The notes under the pieces are model-generated. The model did not search any database, was not told where the DNA came from, and saw only the letters and a list, made by a program, of their open reading frames with translations. Both the position numbers and the translations under genes were made by a program. From Brevibacterium sp. JSBI002 (GTDB lineage: Bacteria; Actinomycetota; Actinomycetes; Actinomycetales; Brevibacteriaceae), in the NCBI RefSeq assembly GCF_026013965.1, contig NZ_CP110341.1, positions 1,178,001-1,242,000 of the forward strand: 64,000 bases of DNA, in the 5' to 3' direction. Positions 55,103 to 63,973 of the stretch are shown piece by piece (position 1 is the first letter of the stretch; each line of letters starts with the position of its first letter).

Positions 55103-55121
55103 AATGATTAGCCTAACCTAA
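55103..55121 (-). promoter_or_regulatory. DtxR/IdeR-type iron box
   Basis: On the minus strand TTAGGTTAGGCTAATCATT matches the DtxR/IdeR consensus TTAGGTTAGSCTAACCTAA at nearly all positions of the left half and most of the right. It ends two bases before the GTG of the ATPase gene and contains the likely -10 (TAGGCT, 55115-55110). Iron-bound regulator would shut off siderophore uptake. Confidence 0.85.
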
Positions 55122-55223
55122 GTCGGCGCTTGAGGGTATCGGTGTGGTGCAGATCACTCGCGTCAGTGCCTGCCGATAGTGTGGGCCTGCGACCGTAGGA
55201 TGGGACCGATTGAGGAGGAGCAG

Positions 55224-56357
55224 ATGAGATTCATCGCCACGGGGGACTGGCAGCTCGGCATGACCGCGCACTACCTCAGCGACGAGGCCCGGCCCAGGTA
55301 CCATCGCGCCCGCCTCGACGCCGTTGCCCGCATCGGAGCGCTCGCCGCCGAGACGGGCGCGGAGTTCGTCCTCGTCTGCGGAGACGTGTTCGAAACCAAC
55401 CAGCTCGACCGCGCGATCATCGCCCGGACTTTCGAAGTCCTCAACGCTTTCACCGTGCCGGTCGTGCTGCTTCCCGGCAACCATGACCCCTTGGACGCCG
55501 CATCGATCTATGACTCCCCGGCCTTCTCCTCACGGGTGCCCTCGCATGTGCATGTCCTGCGCGGCAGCGACTCCTTCACTGTCGTTCCCGGGGTCGAGAT
55601 CATCGGCGCCCCCTGGTCTTCCAAACATCCTCAAGAGGATCTCGTCGCCGCAGCGACGAAAGACCTCGCCGAGGTGGCTGCCGGTGATATCCGGATCATC
55701 GCCGGCCACGGAGCCGTGAGCGTCCTCGACCCGGATCGGGAATCGCTGGCCACCATCGACACCGACCATCTGCAGGCACTGCTGCGCGACGACTGTGCCC
55801 AGTTCGTCGCGCTCGGCGACCGGCACGCGACCTTCGAGGTCGCCGACCGCATCTGGTATCCGGGAGCACCGGAAGTGACCTCTCGGCGGGAGACCGATCC
55901 GGGCAACGTGCTCCTCGTCGACATCGATGCCGACACCCACCGGGCCGAGGTCGAGAAGGTCCACGTCGGCACATGGGCATTCACCGTCATCGAAGCCGAC
56001 CTCAACTCCGCCGAGGATGTCGCCGATTTCGAAGAGCGGATGAATGCCGTTCCCGACAAGGACCGCACGGCGGTGTGGCTGATCCTGCGCGGCACTCTGC
56101 CGACGGCGGCGAAGGCCCGACTCGACGAACAGCTCGACCACTTCTCCGACCTGTTCGCGCTCGTCTCACTCTGGGAGCGTCACATGGACCTGGCCGTCGT
56201 CGCTGCGGACGACGACTTCGCCGATCTCGGACTGAGCGGATACCTGCAGGAGACTCTTGACGAACTCTCCGCACGTGCCACCGCAGACGACGACTCAGCA
56301 GTCACGGCCCAAGACGCACTCGGTCTGCTCTATCGATTCGCCAGGAGCGGCTCATGA
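55224..56357 (+). CDS. Metallophosphoesterase, SbcD/YhaO-like DNA repair nuclease subunit
   Basis: 377-aa calcineurin-like phosphoesterase of the SbcD/Mre11/YhaO group. Metal motifs in order: RFIATGDWQLG (D-x-Q/H position), VLVCGDVFETNQ, VLLPGNHDPLD, IIAGHGAVS and ALGDRHA, covering the five phosphodiesterase blocks. The domain fills the first 230 residues; the C-terminal part is the capping/partner-binding region. GGAGGAG precedes the ATG at 55224. The stop overlaps the start of the AAA/SMC-like gene by four bases, the arrangement of nuclease-ATPase pairs (SbcCD, YhaO/YhaN). Confidence 0.88.
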   Translation: MRFIATGDWQLGMTAHYLSDEARPRYHRARLDAVARIGALAAETGAEFVLVCGDVFETNQLDRAIIARTFEVLNAFTVPVVLLPGNHDPLDAASIYDSPAFSSRVPSHVHVLRGSDSFTVVPGVEIIGAPWSSKHPQEDLVAAATKDLAEVAAGDIRIIAGHGAVSVLDPDRESLATIDTDHLQALLRDDCAQFVALGDRHATFEVADRIWYPGAPEVTSRRETDPGNVLLVDIDADTHRAEVEKVHVGTWAFTVIEADLNSAEDVADFEERMNAVPDKDRTAVWLILRGTLPTAAKARLDEQLDHFSDLFALVSLWERHMDLAVVAADDDFADLGLSGYLQETLDELSARATADDDSAVTAQDALGLLYRFARSGS

Positions 56358-58954
56358 GACTCCATTCCATCCGCCTCATCGACTACCGCGCCATCAGCGA
56401 CGCCACCGTCGACTTCAGCTCCGGGGTGACGATCGTCGAAGGCCCGAACGAGGTCGGGAAGTCCTCGATCCATCAGGCCATCACGCAGCTGCGCGAGGAC
56501 AAGGACAGCTCCCGCAAGGCCAGCGTCAAAGACACCCAACCGGTCGGTTCCGACGTCGTCCGCAGGTCGAACTGCACCTGAGCACCGGGGACTACGAACT
56601 CCGATACAGCAAACGCTGGATCAGACAGCCCTTCACCGAGCTGAGCATTCTCAAGCCCGTCCCCCAACAGCTCAGCGGGAGCGAAGCACATGAGCGGTTC
56701 TTGGCGATCCTCGACGAAACCGTCGATGTCGACCTGCTCGACGCTCTCGACGTCGCTCAGGGCCGGAGCCTCGACCAGGCTTCCCTGGCCGAGATCAAGG
56801 CACTGCACGGTGCTCTGGGCGAGGCCGGGGAGGAACCGGCTGACCACGATGCCTTCCTCGACAGAGTCGAAACCGAATACCTGAGGTTCTTCACGGCAAA
56901 GGGCAAGGAGACGGGTGAGCTGCGAAGGCTCACCGAAGAACTCCCCGGCGCCGAAGAGCGGCATCGTGAACTGAAGGCTCGCAGCGCCGATATGGACGGG
57001 CTCGTCGACCGGCATGCTCGAGCAGCCGAGCGGCTGACGAATGGGCGCACTCAGCTGGCATCGGCCGTGACCGAACGCGAAGAGGCTGAACAGGCTGTGC
57101 AGTCCGTGTCCGGGCTCAAGACCGAACTCGATCGAGCTCTCGAACGCGCGGGCGTCGCACAGAGAGAACGTCAGCGTGCCGAGGAAGCGCGAGACCGACG
57201 TCAGGCACTCATCACCGAGGTCACCACGGCCGAAGAGTCGGTGAAGACTGCCGACGATGCACTCAAGACGGTCACGACCGCACAGCAGGAAGAGGACTCG
57301 TCTCTCGCCGAGGCGCAGAAGGCCTCGAGGCCAAACAGGCCGCACTCCTCACCGCTCAGGATGAAGCGAAGACCGCAGCCGCCGATCTCGCTCGGGCCCG
57401 CGCACGCAGAGAGGTCGACACTCTGCGGAAGAGGCTGGCCGACATCCGCGACCAGGAACGCAGAGCAGCCGAGGCGAAAGCGACGATCGGGTCGATCACC
57501 GTGACCGCGAAAGACGTGGAGAAACTCGGAGGACTGTTCACCGAGCTGCGCATTGCGCAGAACGCGAAGACCGCGGCCGCCGCACAGATCGTCGCCCGCC
57601 GCCTCGGCGATACCGCCGTGAGCATCGACGGAACCGATGTGCCCAAGGGGTCCGCCGAGGAATTCGCCGTCACCTCGGACCTGCAGATCCTCGTCGACTC
57701 CGTCGTCGACATCACTGTGCGACCGGGACAGTCACCAGCCGAACTCGACCGGGCCCTCGACTCCGCGCAGACCTTTCTCGACGCGGAACTCGACCGGCTC
57801 GGCGTGACCTCCCTAGAACAGGCACGCGAACGCAGCGAGGTGCGCACAGACGCCGAGGCCGTGCTGGCCGAAGCCTCATCGACTCTGCGGGTGCTCATCG
57901 GCGACGACGACCGTGACGGACTCGATTCCGCACTCACGCGAGCCGAACACCTGGCGGGGGACACTCCTGATACCAGCGGAACCGCCGCATCGATCGACGA
58001 CCTCGAAGCACGAGTCGAATCGACGTCAGCAGCGGTCGACGACGCGACTGCACAGGTCGAGACGGCCAGGACCGCGCTCGAACGCATTCGCACCGACCGG
58101 GATGACGCACGTGTGGCAGCCGTGCGTGCACAGTCGACGCGCGAACAGGCCGCGACGACTCTGCAGAACCTCCGCACCCGCCTGAGCGCGGACAGGGAAG
58201 CGAACTCCGATGAGTCCCTCGACGAAGCACTGACCACTGCCAGGGCGACACTGACACAGCTGGAGGACGAGGCCGCTGCCGCACGCTCCGAATACGAGGC
58301 CGCCGATCCGGAGACTCTCGAGATGCGACTGCAGAACGCTCTCCAGCTCGTCGACAGCAAGCAGAAGCAGCAGGAGAAGGACCGGCAGGAGGTCGATCAG
58401 CTCTCGGCTCTCATCGACGATCGTGCGGCCGAAGGCATCTACGACAAGCTCAAAGCCGCAGAGCAGAACGTGGAGTCCATTCGGTCGAAGCTGGCTCGGA
58501 TGCAGCGGCAGGCGGATGCGATCCGGCTGCTGCGCGACACTGTGCTCGCACACAAAGAAGAGGCTCAGCGGAGGTACGTCGCTCCGTTCAAGGAGCGATC
58601 GAGAAGCTGGGGCGAGTGATCTTCGGCCAGGGGCTGTCGGTGGAGATCTCCGAGAATCTCGAAATCGTCTCTCGCACGCTCGACGGACGCACCGTCGCCT
58701 TCGACGCACTCTCGGGTGGGACGAAGGAACAGCTGGCGCTCATCGGCCGACTCGCCGTCGCCACCCTCGTCGATGCGGATGCCGGCGCACCGGTCATCCT
58801 CGATGATGCGTTCGGCTTCTCCGATGAGCAGCGCCTGGCTGCGCTCAACGTCATCCTCGGCAACGTCGGTCGCACGTCTCAGGTCATCCTGCTCACCTGT
58901 CAGCCCGACCGGTTCGCCTCCATCGGCGGCGCCGAAACCGTCAGCCTGGGCTGA
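56354..58954 (+). pseudogene. SbcC/YhaN-like AAA ATPase with coiled coil, three 1-base deletions
   Basis: When repaired, an ATPase of about 867 aa with the SMC/Rad50 plan: N-terminal RLIDYRAISDATVDFSSGVTIVEGPNEVGKSSIHQAITQL (Walker A), a long coiled coil (about 190-790, rich in E/R/A/L heptads), and C-terminal FDALSGGTKEQLALIGRLAVATL (signature) and GAPVILDDAFGFSDEQRL (Walker B). The frame changes near 56561 (CCC to CC), 57324 (CCC to CC) and 58595 (GG to G). Restoring one base at each gives a continuous product, for example DVVPQVELHLSTGDYELRYS and FKEAIEKLGRVIFGQGL across the junctions. Partner of the overlapping phosphoesterase. Probably intact in the organism if the deletions are errors. 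Confidence 0.85.
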
Positions 58955-58986
58955 ACCGCCTCTGACATTGCCCGAATGAACGAGTC

Positions 58987-59036
58987 GCGGACGTTCCGTG
59001 CGGGATTCTGCTTAAAATCCGGCACGGAACGTCCGC
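58987..59036. terminator. Bidirectional terminator between the SbcC-like and acyl-CoA ligase genes
   Basis: Perfect 15-base stem GCGGACGTTCCGTGC (58987-59001) with 59022-59036; after one mismatch it continues with GGAT/ATCC (59003-59006/59017-59020). Loop TCTGCTTAAA. Lies between two convergent genes. Confidence 0.85.
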
Positions 59037-59054
59037 AACTCTAGGCAGCCGCCC

Positions 59055-60785
59055 TCAGTCGGCGGGAGATGCCGACTTCTCAGCGACCTCCTTTGCTGCT
59101 TGGGCGGCTTCGACGGCATCGGCGCGGATGGTCCGCCGCAGGATCTTGCCCGAACTCGTCTTCGGCAGCTGATCGATGAACGTCACCTGGTGTGGAGCCT
59201 TATAGGAGGCGAGCTTCTGCCTGCAGAATGACATGATCTCCTCAGCGGTCGCCTCGGCGCCGGGCTGCAGGGTGACGAAGGCTGACACATCCTCGCCGCG
59301 GTAGTCATCGGGGATTCCCACGACAGCTGCCTCCTGGACGGCCGGGTGCATGTAGAGCACATCCTCGACTTCTCGCGGCCAGACCTTGAAGCCGGAGGCA
59401 TTGATCATGTCCTTCTTTCGGTCGACGATGAACAGCCACCCGTCTGCATTCATGAACCCGACATCGCCGGTGTGCAGCTCGCCGTTGGGGATCTGCTCGG
59501 CGGTGGCCTGCGGGTTGTTGAGGTAACTGGAGACCACCTGCGGTCCGGAGATCGCAACCTCTCCGACCTCCCCGGGGCCCATGGGCTGACCGTGGTCATC
59601 GAGGATGCGGATCATCACGTCCGGCTGCGGCAGACCGCAGGCGAGGTTCCCGCTGTCCGGGTCGACCGGGGCTTGGAATCCATGCGGCACGGTGGCGACC
59701 TGAGCGCAGGTCTCCGACAGGCCGTAGCCCTGACCGACATAGATATCGGCACGCTCTTCGAATTTGTTGACCAGTCCTTCGGGCAGCGGTGCACCGCCGG
59801 ACATGAGGGACTTGAAGGATGCGAACTTCTCGGCGCTGAAGTCGGGGTGCGCCATCATCGCCGTGTAGATCGTGGCCGGGCCGGCCATGTATGCAGGCTT
59901 CTCCCGATCACACAGGGCGATGAGCGAACCGGGTTCGAAACGATAGTTGAGGATGAGCCGGGCACCGCCGGCCACGGCCGCCAGGAACTGGCAGATGAAT
60001 CCGGTGATATGGAAGAGGGGAGCCAGTGAGACGTAGCCGTCACCGGGGCCGAGGATCGGGTTGCGCAGGCAGTAGCGCGAGTTGCTCGAGATATTCGCAT
60101 GAGTCGCCGCCGCTCCCTTCGACCGTCCCGAGGTGCCGGACGTGTAGGCGATGAGACCGAGGTCCGACGGAGCAGGGGAGTGCGGGGTGAAATCGGTATC
60201 GAGGTTGTCCTCCACCGCCTCTGCGAACGCAAAACGTCCTCCGACCGGCGGCAGGTCCTCGAATCGCGGCAGCTTGTCGAACATCGCATAGATCGCATCG
60301 GGGCCATCCGTCTGGAAGCTCCGGTCGTCACTGAGCACAACCAGCGGCAGGTTCGACGTATAGTCCTTGACCCGGCCGAGATAGGCTGCCTGAGAGACGA
60401 TGAGTCCCTTGACCTCGGAGTCGGCGAAGATGTGCTCGAGTTCGCCGCGGTACATGGGGTTGAGGGGGACGACGGTGCCTCCGGCCTTCCAGATCCCGTA
60501 GGTGGAGATCACGAACGCGGGGGTGTTCTGGTCATAGATGCCGACCCGGTCGCCGGGTTTGATTCCGTGGGCCGAGAGGAAGGCGGCGAAAGCTGTCGAC
60601 CACCGGTCGAACTCCGCCCAGGTCAGAGTGAATCCGTAGTAGTTGATGCCTTCCTCGTCGCCGCGGGCGTCGACCGTGGCAGCCAGGTCGGCCAAGGGCG
60701 TGGAATCCGGCAGCACATAGGGCTCCTGAGCGAGATCTCCCAAAGTGGTGATCCACGGGCGATCCTCAAACCAACTGTTCGTCAT
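59055..60785 (-). CDS. Acyl-CoA synthetase (AMP-forming, class I adenylating enzyme)
   Basis: 576-aa fatty-acid/organic-acid CoA ligase. AMP-binding motif LIAYTSGTSGRSKGAAATH (about 205-223), VGQGYGLSETCAQVATVPHG, GEVAISGPQVVSSYLNNPQATAEQI, GELHTGDVGFMNADGWLFIVDRKKDMINASGFKVWPREVEDVL (hinge Asp/Arg, Lys) and PKTSSGKILRRTIRAD with the catalytic C-terminal Lys. A typical medium/long-chain type; exact chain length unknown. AAAGGATG ribosome site. Last gene of a four-gene minus-strand operon with an acyl-CoA dehydrogenase, an SDR and an APH-type kinase; in the lva pathway the equivalent enzyme (LvaE) activates the acid. Confidence 0.93.
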   Translation of the reverse strand: MTNSWFEDRPWITTLGDLAQEPYVLPDSTPLADLAATVDARGDEEGINYYGFTLTWAEFDRWSTAFAAFLSAHGIKPGDRVGIYDQNTPAFVISTYGIWKAGGTVVPLNPMYRGELEHIFADSEVKGLIVSQAAYLGRVKDYTSNLPLVVLSDDRSFQTDGPDAIYAMFDKLPRFEDLPPVGGRFAFAEAVEDNLDTDFTPHSPAPSDLGLIAYTSGTSGRSKGAAATHANISSNSRYCLRNPILGPGDGYVSLAPLFHITGFICQFLAAVAGGARLILNYRFEPGSLIALCDREKPAYMAGPATIYTAMMAHPDFSAEKFASFKSLMSGGAPLPEGLVNKFEERADIYVGQGYGLSETCAQVATVPHGFQAPVDPDSGNLACGLPQPDVMIRILDDHGQPMGPGEVGEVAISGPQVVSSYLNNPQATAEQIPNGELHTGDVGFMNADGWLFIVDRKKDMINASGFKVWPREVEDVLYMHPAVQEAAVVGIPDDYRGEDVSAFVTLQPGAEATAEEIMSFCRQKLASYKAPHQVTFIDQLPKTSSGKILRRTIRADAVEAAQAAKEVAEKSASPAD

Positions 60786-60870
60786 CGAACATCCTTTCGC
60801 AGGCGGTACCTGGCCCGTTCACACTGCTGCGGGCCCGGCGGGGTCTCACTGTATCGCGGAAGAGCCGACC

Positions 60871-62076
60871 TCAGCCGCGGTGTTTACTGATCTCATTGCG
60901 GGCGATGGAGCGTTTGTGCACTTCATCCGGTCCATCGGCCAGACGAAGGGTGCGCATATGCGCCCACATCCGGGCCAGCGGGAAGTCCTCGGTGACTCCG
61001 CCGCCGCCATGGACCTGAACCGCCCGGTCGATGACCTTCAGAGCCATCGTCGGTGCGACGACCTTGATCTCAGCGATCTCGTTCTTCGCCACCTTGTTGC
61101 CGTGCTTGTCCATCATGTCCGCAGCGTGCAGGGTCAGCAGCCGAGCCTGATCGATCTCGATCCGGGACTCGGCGATCCAGTCTTGGATGTTCGCCCGATT
61201 CGACAGCTTCTCACCGAAGGTCACGCGTGAATCGGCGCGCTTGACCATGAGCTCAAGCGCCCGTTCGGCGGCTCCGATGGCACGCATGCAGTGGTGGATT
61301 CGGCCGGGGCCCAGACGCGCCTGACTGATGGCGAAGCCTTCGCCCTCACCTTTGAGAATGTCCTTGAACGGTACGAGCACGTTCTCGAAGATGATCTCGG
61401 CATGGCCCTCCCGGTCGGCGTAGCCGTACACGGGCAGGTTGCGCACCACGGTGACTCCGGCGGCATCGATCGGCACGACGAGCATCGACTGCTGTCGGTG
61501 CACCTCGGCGGTGGGATCGGTTTTGCCCATGACGATGAGCACCCGGCAGTTCGGATGCATCGCGTTCGACGCAAACCACTTGCGCCCATTGAGCACGAAT
61601 CCGTCGTCGGTGCGCTCCATGCTCATCTCGACGTTCGTCGCATCGGAGCTGGCCACGGCCGGCTCCGTCATCGCAAACGCCGAAGCGATCTCACCCTCGA
61701 GCAGGGGCCGCAGGTACTTCTCCTTGTGCTCATCCGTGCCGAAGACAGTGAAGACCTCCATATTGCCGGTGTCCGGCGCATTGCAGTTGATCGCTTCCGG
61801 GGCGATCTCCAGGCTGCGCCCGGTGATCTCGGCCAATGGAGCGTATTCGAGGTTCGTCAGCCCGGGCCCCCATTTCGGGTGCGGGTGGAAGAGGTTCCAC
61901 AGGCCCTGCCTCTTCGCTTCGGCTTTGAGGTCTTCGAGGATCTGCGGCTGTGTGTGGGGGCTGGCCGCCGCGGCCATCTGCTCGGCGTAGACCGGCTCGG
62001 CCGGGTAGACGAATTCGTCCATGAACGCGTTCAGACGCTGCTGATACTCACGTCCGCGTTCGCTGATTTCCAACAC
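60871..62076 (-). CDS. Acyl-CoA dehydrogenase family protein (ACAD10/11-like)
   Basis: About 401-aa FAD-dependent acyl-CoA dehydrogenase. LEISERGREYQQRLNAFMDEFVYPAEPVYAEQMAAA at the start and WNLFHPHPKWGPGLTNLEYAPLAEITGRS are typical of the ACAD10/11-like clade. FAD/substrate motifs: AMTEPAVASSDATNVEMSMERTDDGFVLNGRKWFASNA, FGEKLSNRANIQDWIAESRIEIDQARLL, and VQVHGGGGVTEDFPLARMWAHMRTLRLADGPDEVHKRSIARNE. I chose GTG 62076 because AAGGAG lies just upstream; a longer start at 62106 is unlikely. Located between an SDR gene and an acyl-CoA ligase in one operon. Confidence 0.92.
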   Translation of the reverse strand: MLEISERGREYQQRLNAFMDEFVYPAEPVYAEQMAAAASPHTQPQILEDLKAEAKRQGLWNLFHPHPKWGPGLTNLEYAPLAEITGRSLEIAPEAINCNAPDTGNMEVFTVFGTDEHKEKYLRPLLEGEIASAFAMTEPAVASSDATNVEMSMERTDDGFVLNGRKWFASNAMHPNCRVLIVMGKTDPTAEVHRQQSMLVVPIDAAGVTVVRNLPVYGYADREGHAEIIFENVLVPFKDILKGEGEGFAISQARLGPGRIHHCMRAIGAAERALELMVKRADSRVTFGEKLSNRANIQDWIAESRIEIDQARLLTLHAADMMDKHGNKVAKNEIAEIKVVAPTMALKVIDRAVQVHGGGGVTEDFPLARMWAHMRTLRLADGPDEVHKRSIARNEISKHRG

Positions 62077-62159
62077 GTGGGCTCCTTGCTTCTCGGTGGG
62101 TCTCACACTGTTGTGAGGTCTGGTCTCAGGCGAGTCTCACCCGCTGGTGGGGCTCGGTG

Positions 62160-62954
62160 TCACTGTTCGCTGAGTCGGGCTTGGTATCGGGACATTCCGC
62201 GCAGCCAGCGGTCGTAGTCGCTGCCTTTCATCCGGTACATCTCGAGCACTTCGGGGTGCGGCAGGATGAGGAACTGCTCGTTTTCAACGGCGTCGAGGAC
62301 GATGGCGGCCACCTCGGCGGGTTCCAGGACGGTCCCGGCTGAGGTTACGGCCTTCTGGGCGGCGTCGCCGGCGGGTCCGGCGTCGTCGAGCAGATTCGTG
62401 TTCACTCCCATCGGGCAGACCACCGAGGCGCGGATTCCGTCGTCGCGGTAGGTCATGGCCAACCATTCCGCGAATCCGACTGACGCATGCTTGGTCACCG
62501 AATACGCGGCCGAGCCGATCTGCGTGAGCAGCCCTGCCGCCGAGGCGGTGGCGACGAAGTATCCGGAACCTGCCTCTTGCCAGCGGGGGACGAGCGCCTG
62601 CGCGGCGCGGATGTGGGCGCGCATGTTGACGTCGATGATCGCGTCCCAGTCGGCGTCGGATTCGCCGAGCATCGCCGGACCGATGATTCCGGCATTGGCG
62701 AAGAACACGTCGATCCCGCCGAGGCGGCCGTCGGCAGATTCGATGAGCGCACTGATTCCGTCGACCGATGACACGTCCCCCGTCCACGCGAATGCCGATG
62801 CGCCGAGTTCGGCGGCGGTGTCGCCGACCGTGGGGGAGAGGTCCGCGAGAACGACTGACGCACCGCGTTCGATGAGCTCGGCGGCCAAGGCGGCGCCGAT
62901 TCCTCCGGCGGCCCCGGTGACCACTGCACGTTTGCCGGCCAGGGGGGAGGTCAT
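62160..62954 (-). CDS. SDR-family oxidoreductase
   Basis: 264-aa classical short-chain dehydrogenase/reductase. RAVVTGAAGGIGAALAAELIERGASVVLADLSP (TGxxxGxG and Asp for NAD preference), DVSSVDG, VFFANAGIIGP (NAG), YFVATASAAGLLTQIGSAAYSVTKHASVGFAEWLA with the catalytic Ser-Tyr-Lys, then VVCPMGVNTNLLDD. Probably NAD-dependent from the Asp after strand 2. Four-base overlap with the APH-type gene upstream; part of the acyl-CoA operon, where it could oxidise a 3-hydroxyacyl intermediate (as LvaD-type enzymes). Confidence 0.92.
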   Translation of the reverse strand: MTSPLAGKRAVVTGAAGGIGAALAAELIERGASVVLADLSPTVGDTAAELGASAFAWTGDVSSVDGISALIESADGRLGGIDVFFANAGIIGPAMLGESDADWDAIIDVNMRAHIRAAQALVPRWQEAGSGYFVATASAAGLLTQIGSAAYSVTKHASVGFAEWLAMTYRDDGIRASVVCPMGVNTNLLDDAGPAGDAAQKAVTSAGTVLEPAEVAAIVLDAVENEQFLILPHPEVLEMYRMKGSDYDRWLRGMSRYQARLSEQ

Positions 62955-63973
62955 GATCTCTCCAGCAGGTCGAGTGCTTGGCGAGCGAGGTCTTCGACTC
63001 CGGCTCCGGCCTCTTCCGGGTCGAGATCGAGGTCGCCCATCTTGCCTGTCGCCAGTCGCGTGTAGACGCCTTCACGGATGCATGCGAGTTTCCACATCGC
63101 GAAGGCCGAGTAGTAGCTGACATCGTGGACTTCGTGACCGCTGACCTCCTGGTAGCGGTCGATGAGCTCGTCTGTGGTGGGGAAGCCGTCGTCGGTTCGA
63201 GGCACCCAGATGCTGGTGTACTGCTCGGGCACCGTGAGCATGGCGACGAAATAGCCGAGGTCGGTGAGCACCTCACCGATGGCCGTCAGCTCCCAGTCGA
63301 CGACGGCATTGACCGTCCCGGAAGGGGTGAAGATCATATTGTTCGGTTTGAAGTCCCCGTGCGCTATTCCCACAGGCGATCCCGCAGGGTCGGGCATGGC
63401 CTCGCGGAGGACATCGTGGACCTCATGGATGATCGGAGTCTCGCGCATCGCGATCTTCTCGACCTGCCCGATCCAACGACGCAGCTGTCGGTCGATGAGC
63501 CCGCCGGATCGACGCAGATCGGACAATCCGACAGCATCGACGTCGACGGAATGGATCGCCGCCAGGGCGTCGACCATGCCGAAGGCGCAGTCGCGGCGAT
63601 TCTCATCAGGGATGGACTCCCACTCGGAGGGAGTGTTGATCGGGAACCCGGGGCAATGATCCATGAACACGAAGGGCACGTCGAGGACCTCCGGGTCATC
63701 GACGATGTCGAGGACGGTCGGCACCGGAACGCTGCTGTCGTTGAGAGCGGCCATGATACGGCCTTCGCGGGCGACGTTGTGAGCACTGCCGCCTTCGTGG
63801 CCGAGGGGCGGGCGGCGCAGCACCCAGCGCGGACTGCTGTCGACGAGGATGGTGAACGTGAGATTCGAGCGACCGACCGACATCACTTCGACCTCGAAGT
63901 CGCTGACCCCGAACCTCTGCTCGATCCATCTGCCGATGCTGTCCACATCGAACCCTGCCGGTGATTGTGTCAT
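62951..63973 (-). CDS. APH-family phosphotransferase (ACAD10/11 kinase-domain or LvaA-like)
   Basis: 340-aa kinase-fold protein of the aminoglycoside phosphotransferase family. N-lobe RSNLTFTILVDSSPRWVLRRPPLGHEGGSAHNVAREGRIMAAL; catalytic loop GIAHGDFKPNNMIF (HGDxxxxN) and Mg-binding NAVVDWELTAIGEVLTDLGYFVAML. An antibiotic-resistance role is unlikely given the context; in ACAD10/11 of animals and in LvaA of Pseudomonas the same domain phosphorylates 4-hydroxyacyl-CoA. GGGAAGG precedes the ATG at 63973. It is the first gene of the operon inside this window; more genes could lie upstream, beyond the right edge. Confidence 0.9.
   Translation of the reverse strand: MTQSPAGFDVDSIGRWIEQRFGVSDFEVEVMSVGRSNLTFTILVDSSPRWVLRRPPLGHEGGSAHNVAREGRIMAALNDSSVPVPTVLDIVDDPEVLDVPFVFMDHCPGFPINTPSEWESIPDENRRDCAFGMVDALAAIHSVDVDAVGLSDLRRSGGLIDRQLRRWIGQVEKIAMRETPIIHEVHDVLREAMPDPAGSPVGIAHGDFKPNNMIFTPSGTVNAVVDWELTAIGEVLTDLGYFVAMLTVPEQYTSIWVPRTDDGFPTTDELIDRYQEVSGHEVHDVSYYSAFAMWKLACIREGVYTRLATGKMGDLDLDPEEAGAGVEDLARQALDLLERS

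Noticed and set aside
63264..63964. Aminoglycoside resistance gene
   Set aside because: The APH-type kinase domain is generic; its operon with acyl-CoA enzymes points to acyl-CoA or hydroxyacid metabolism.
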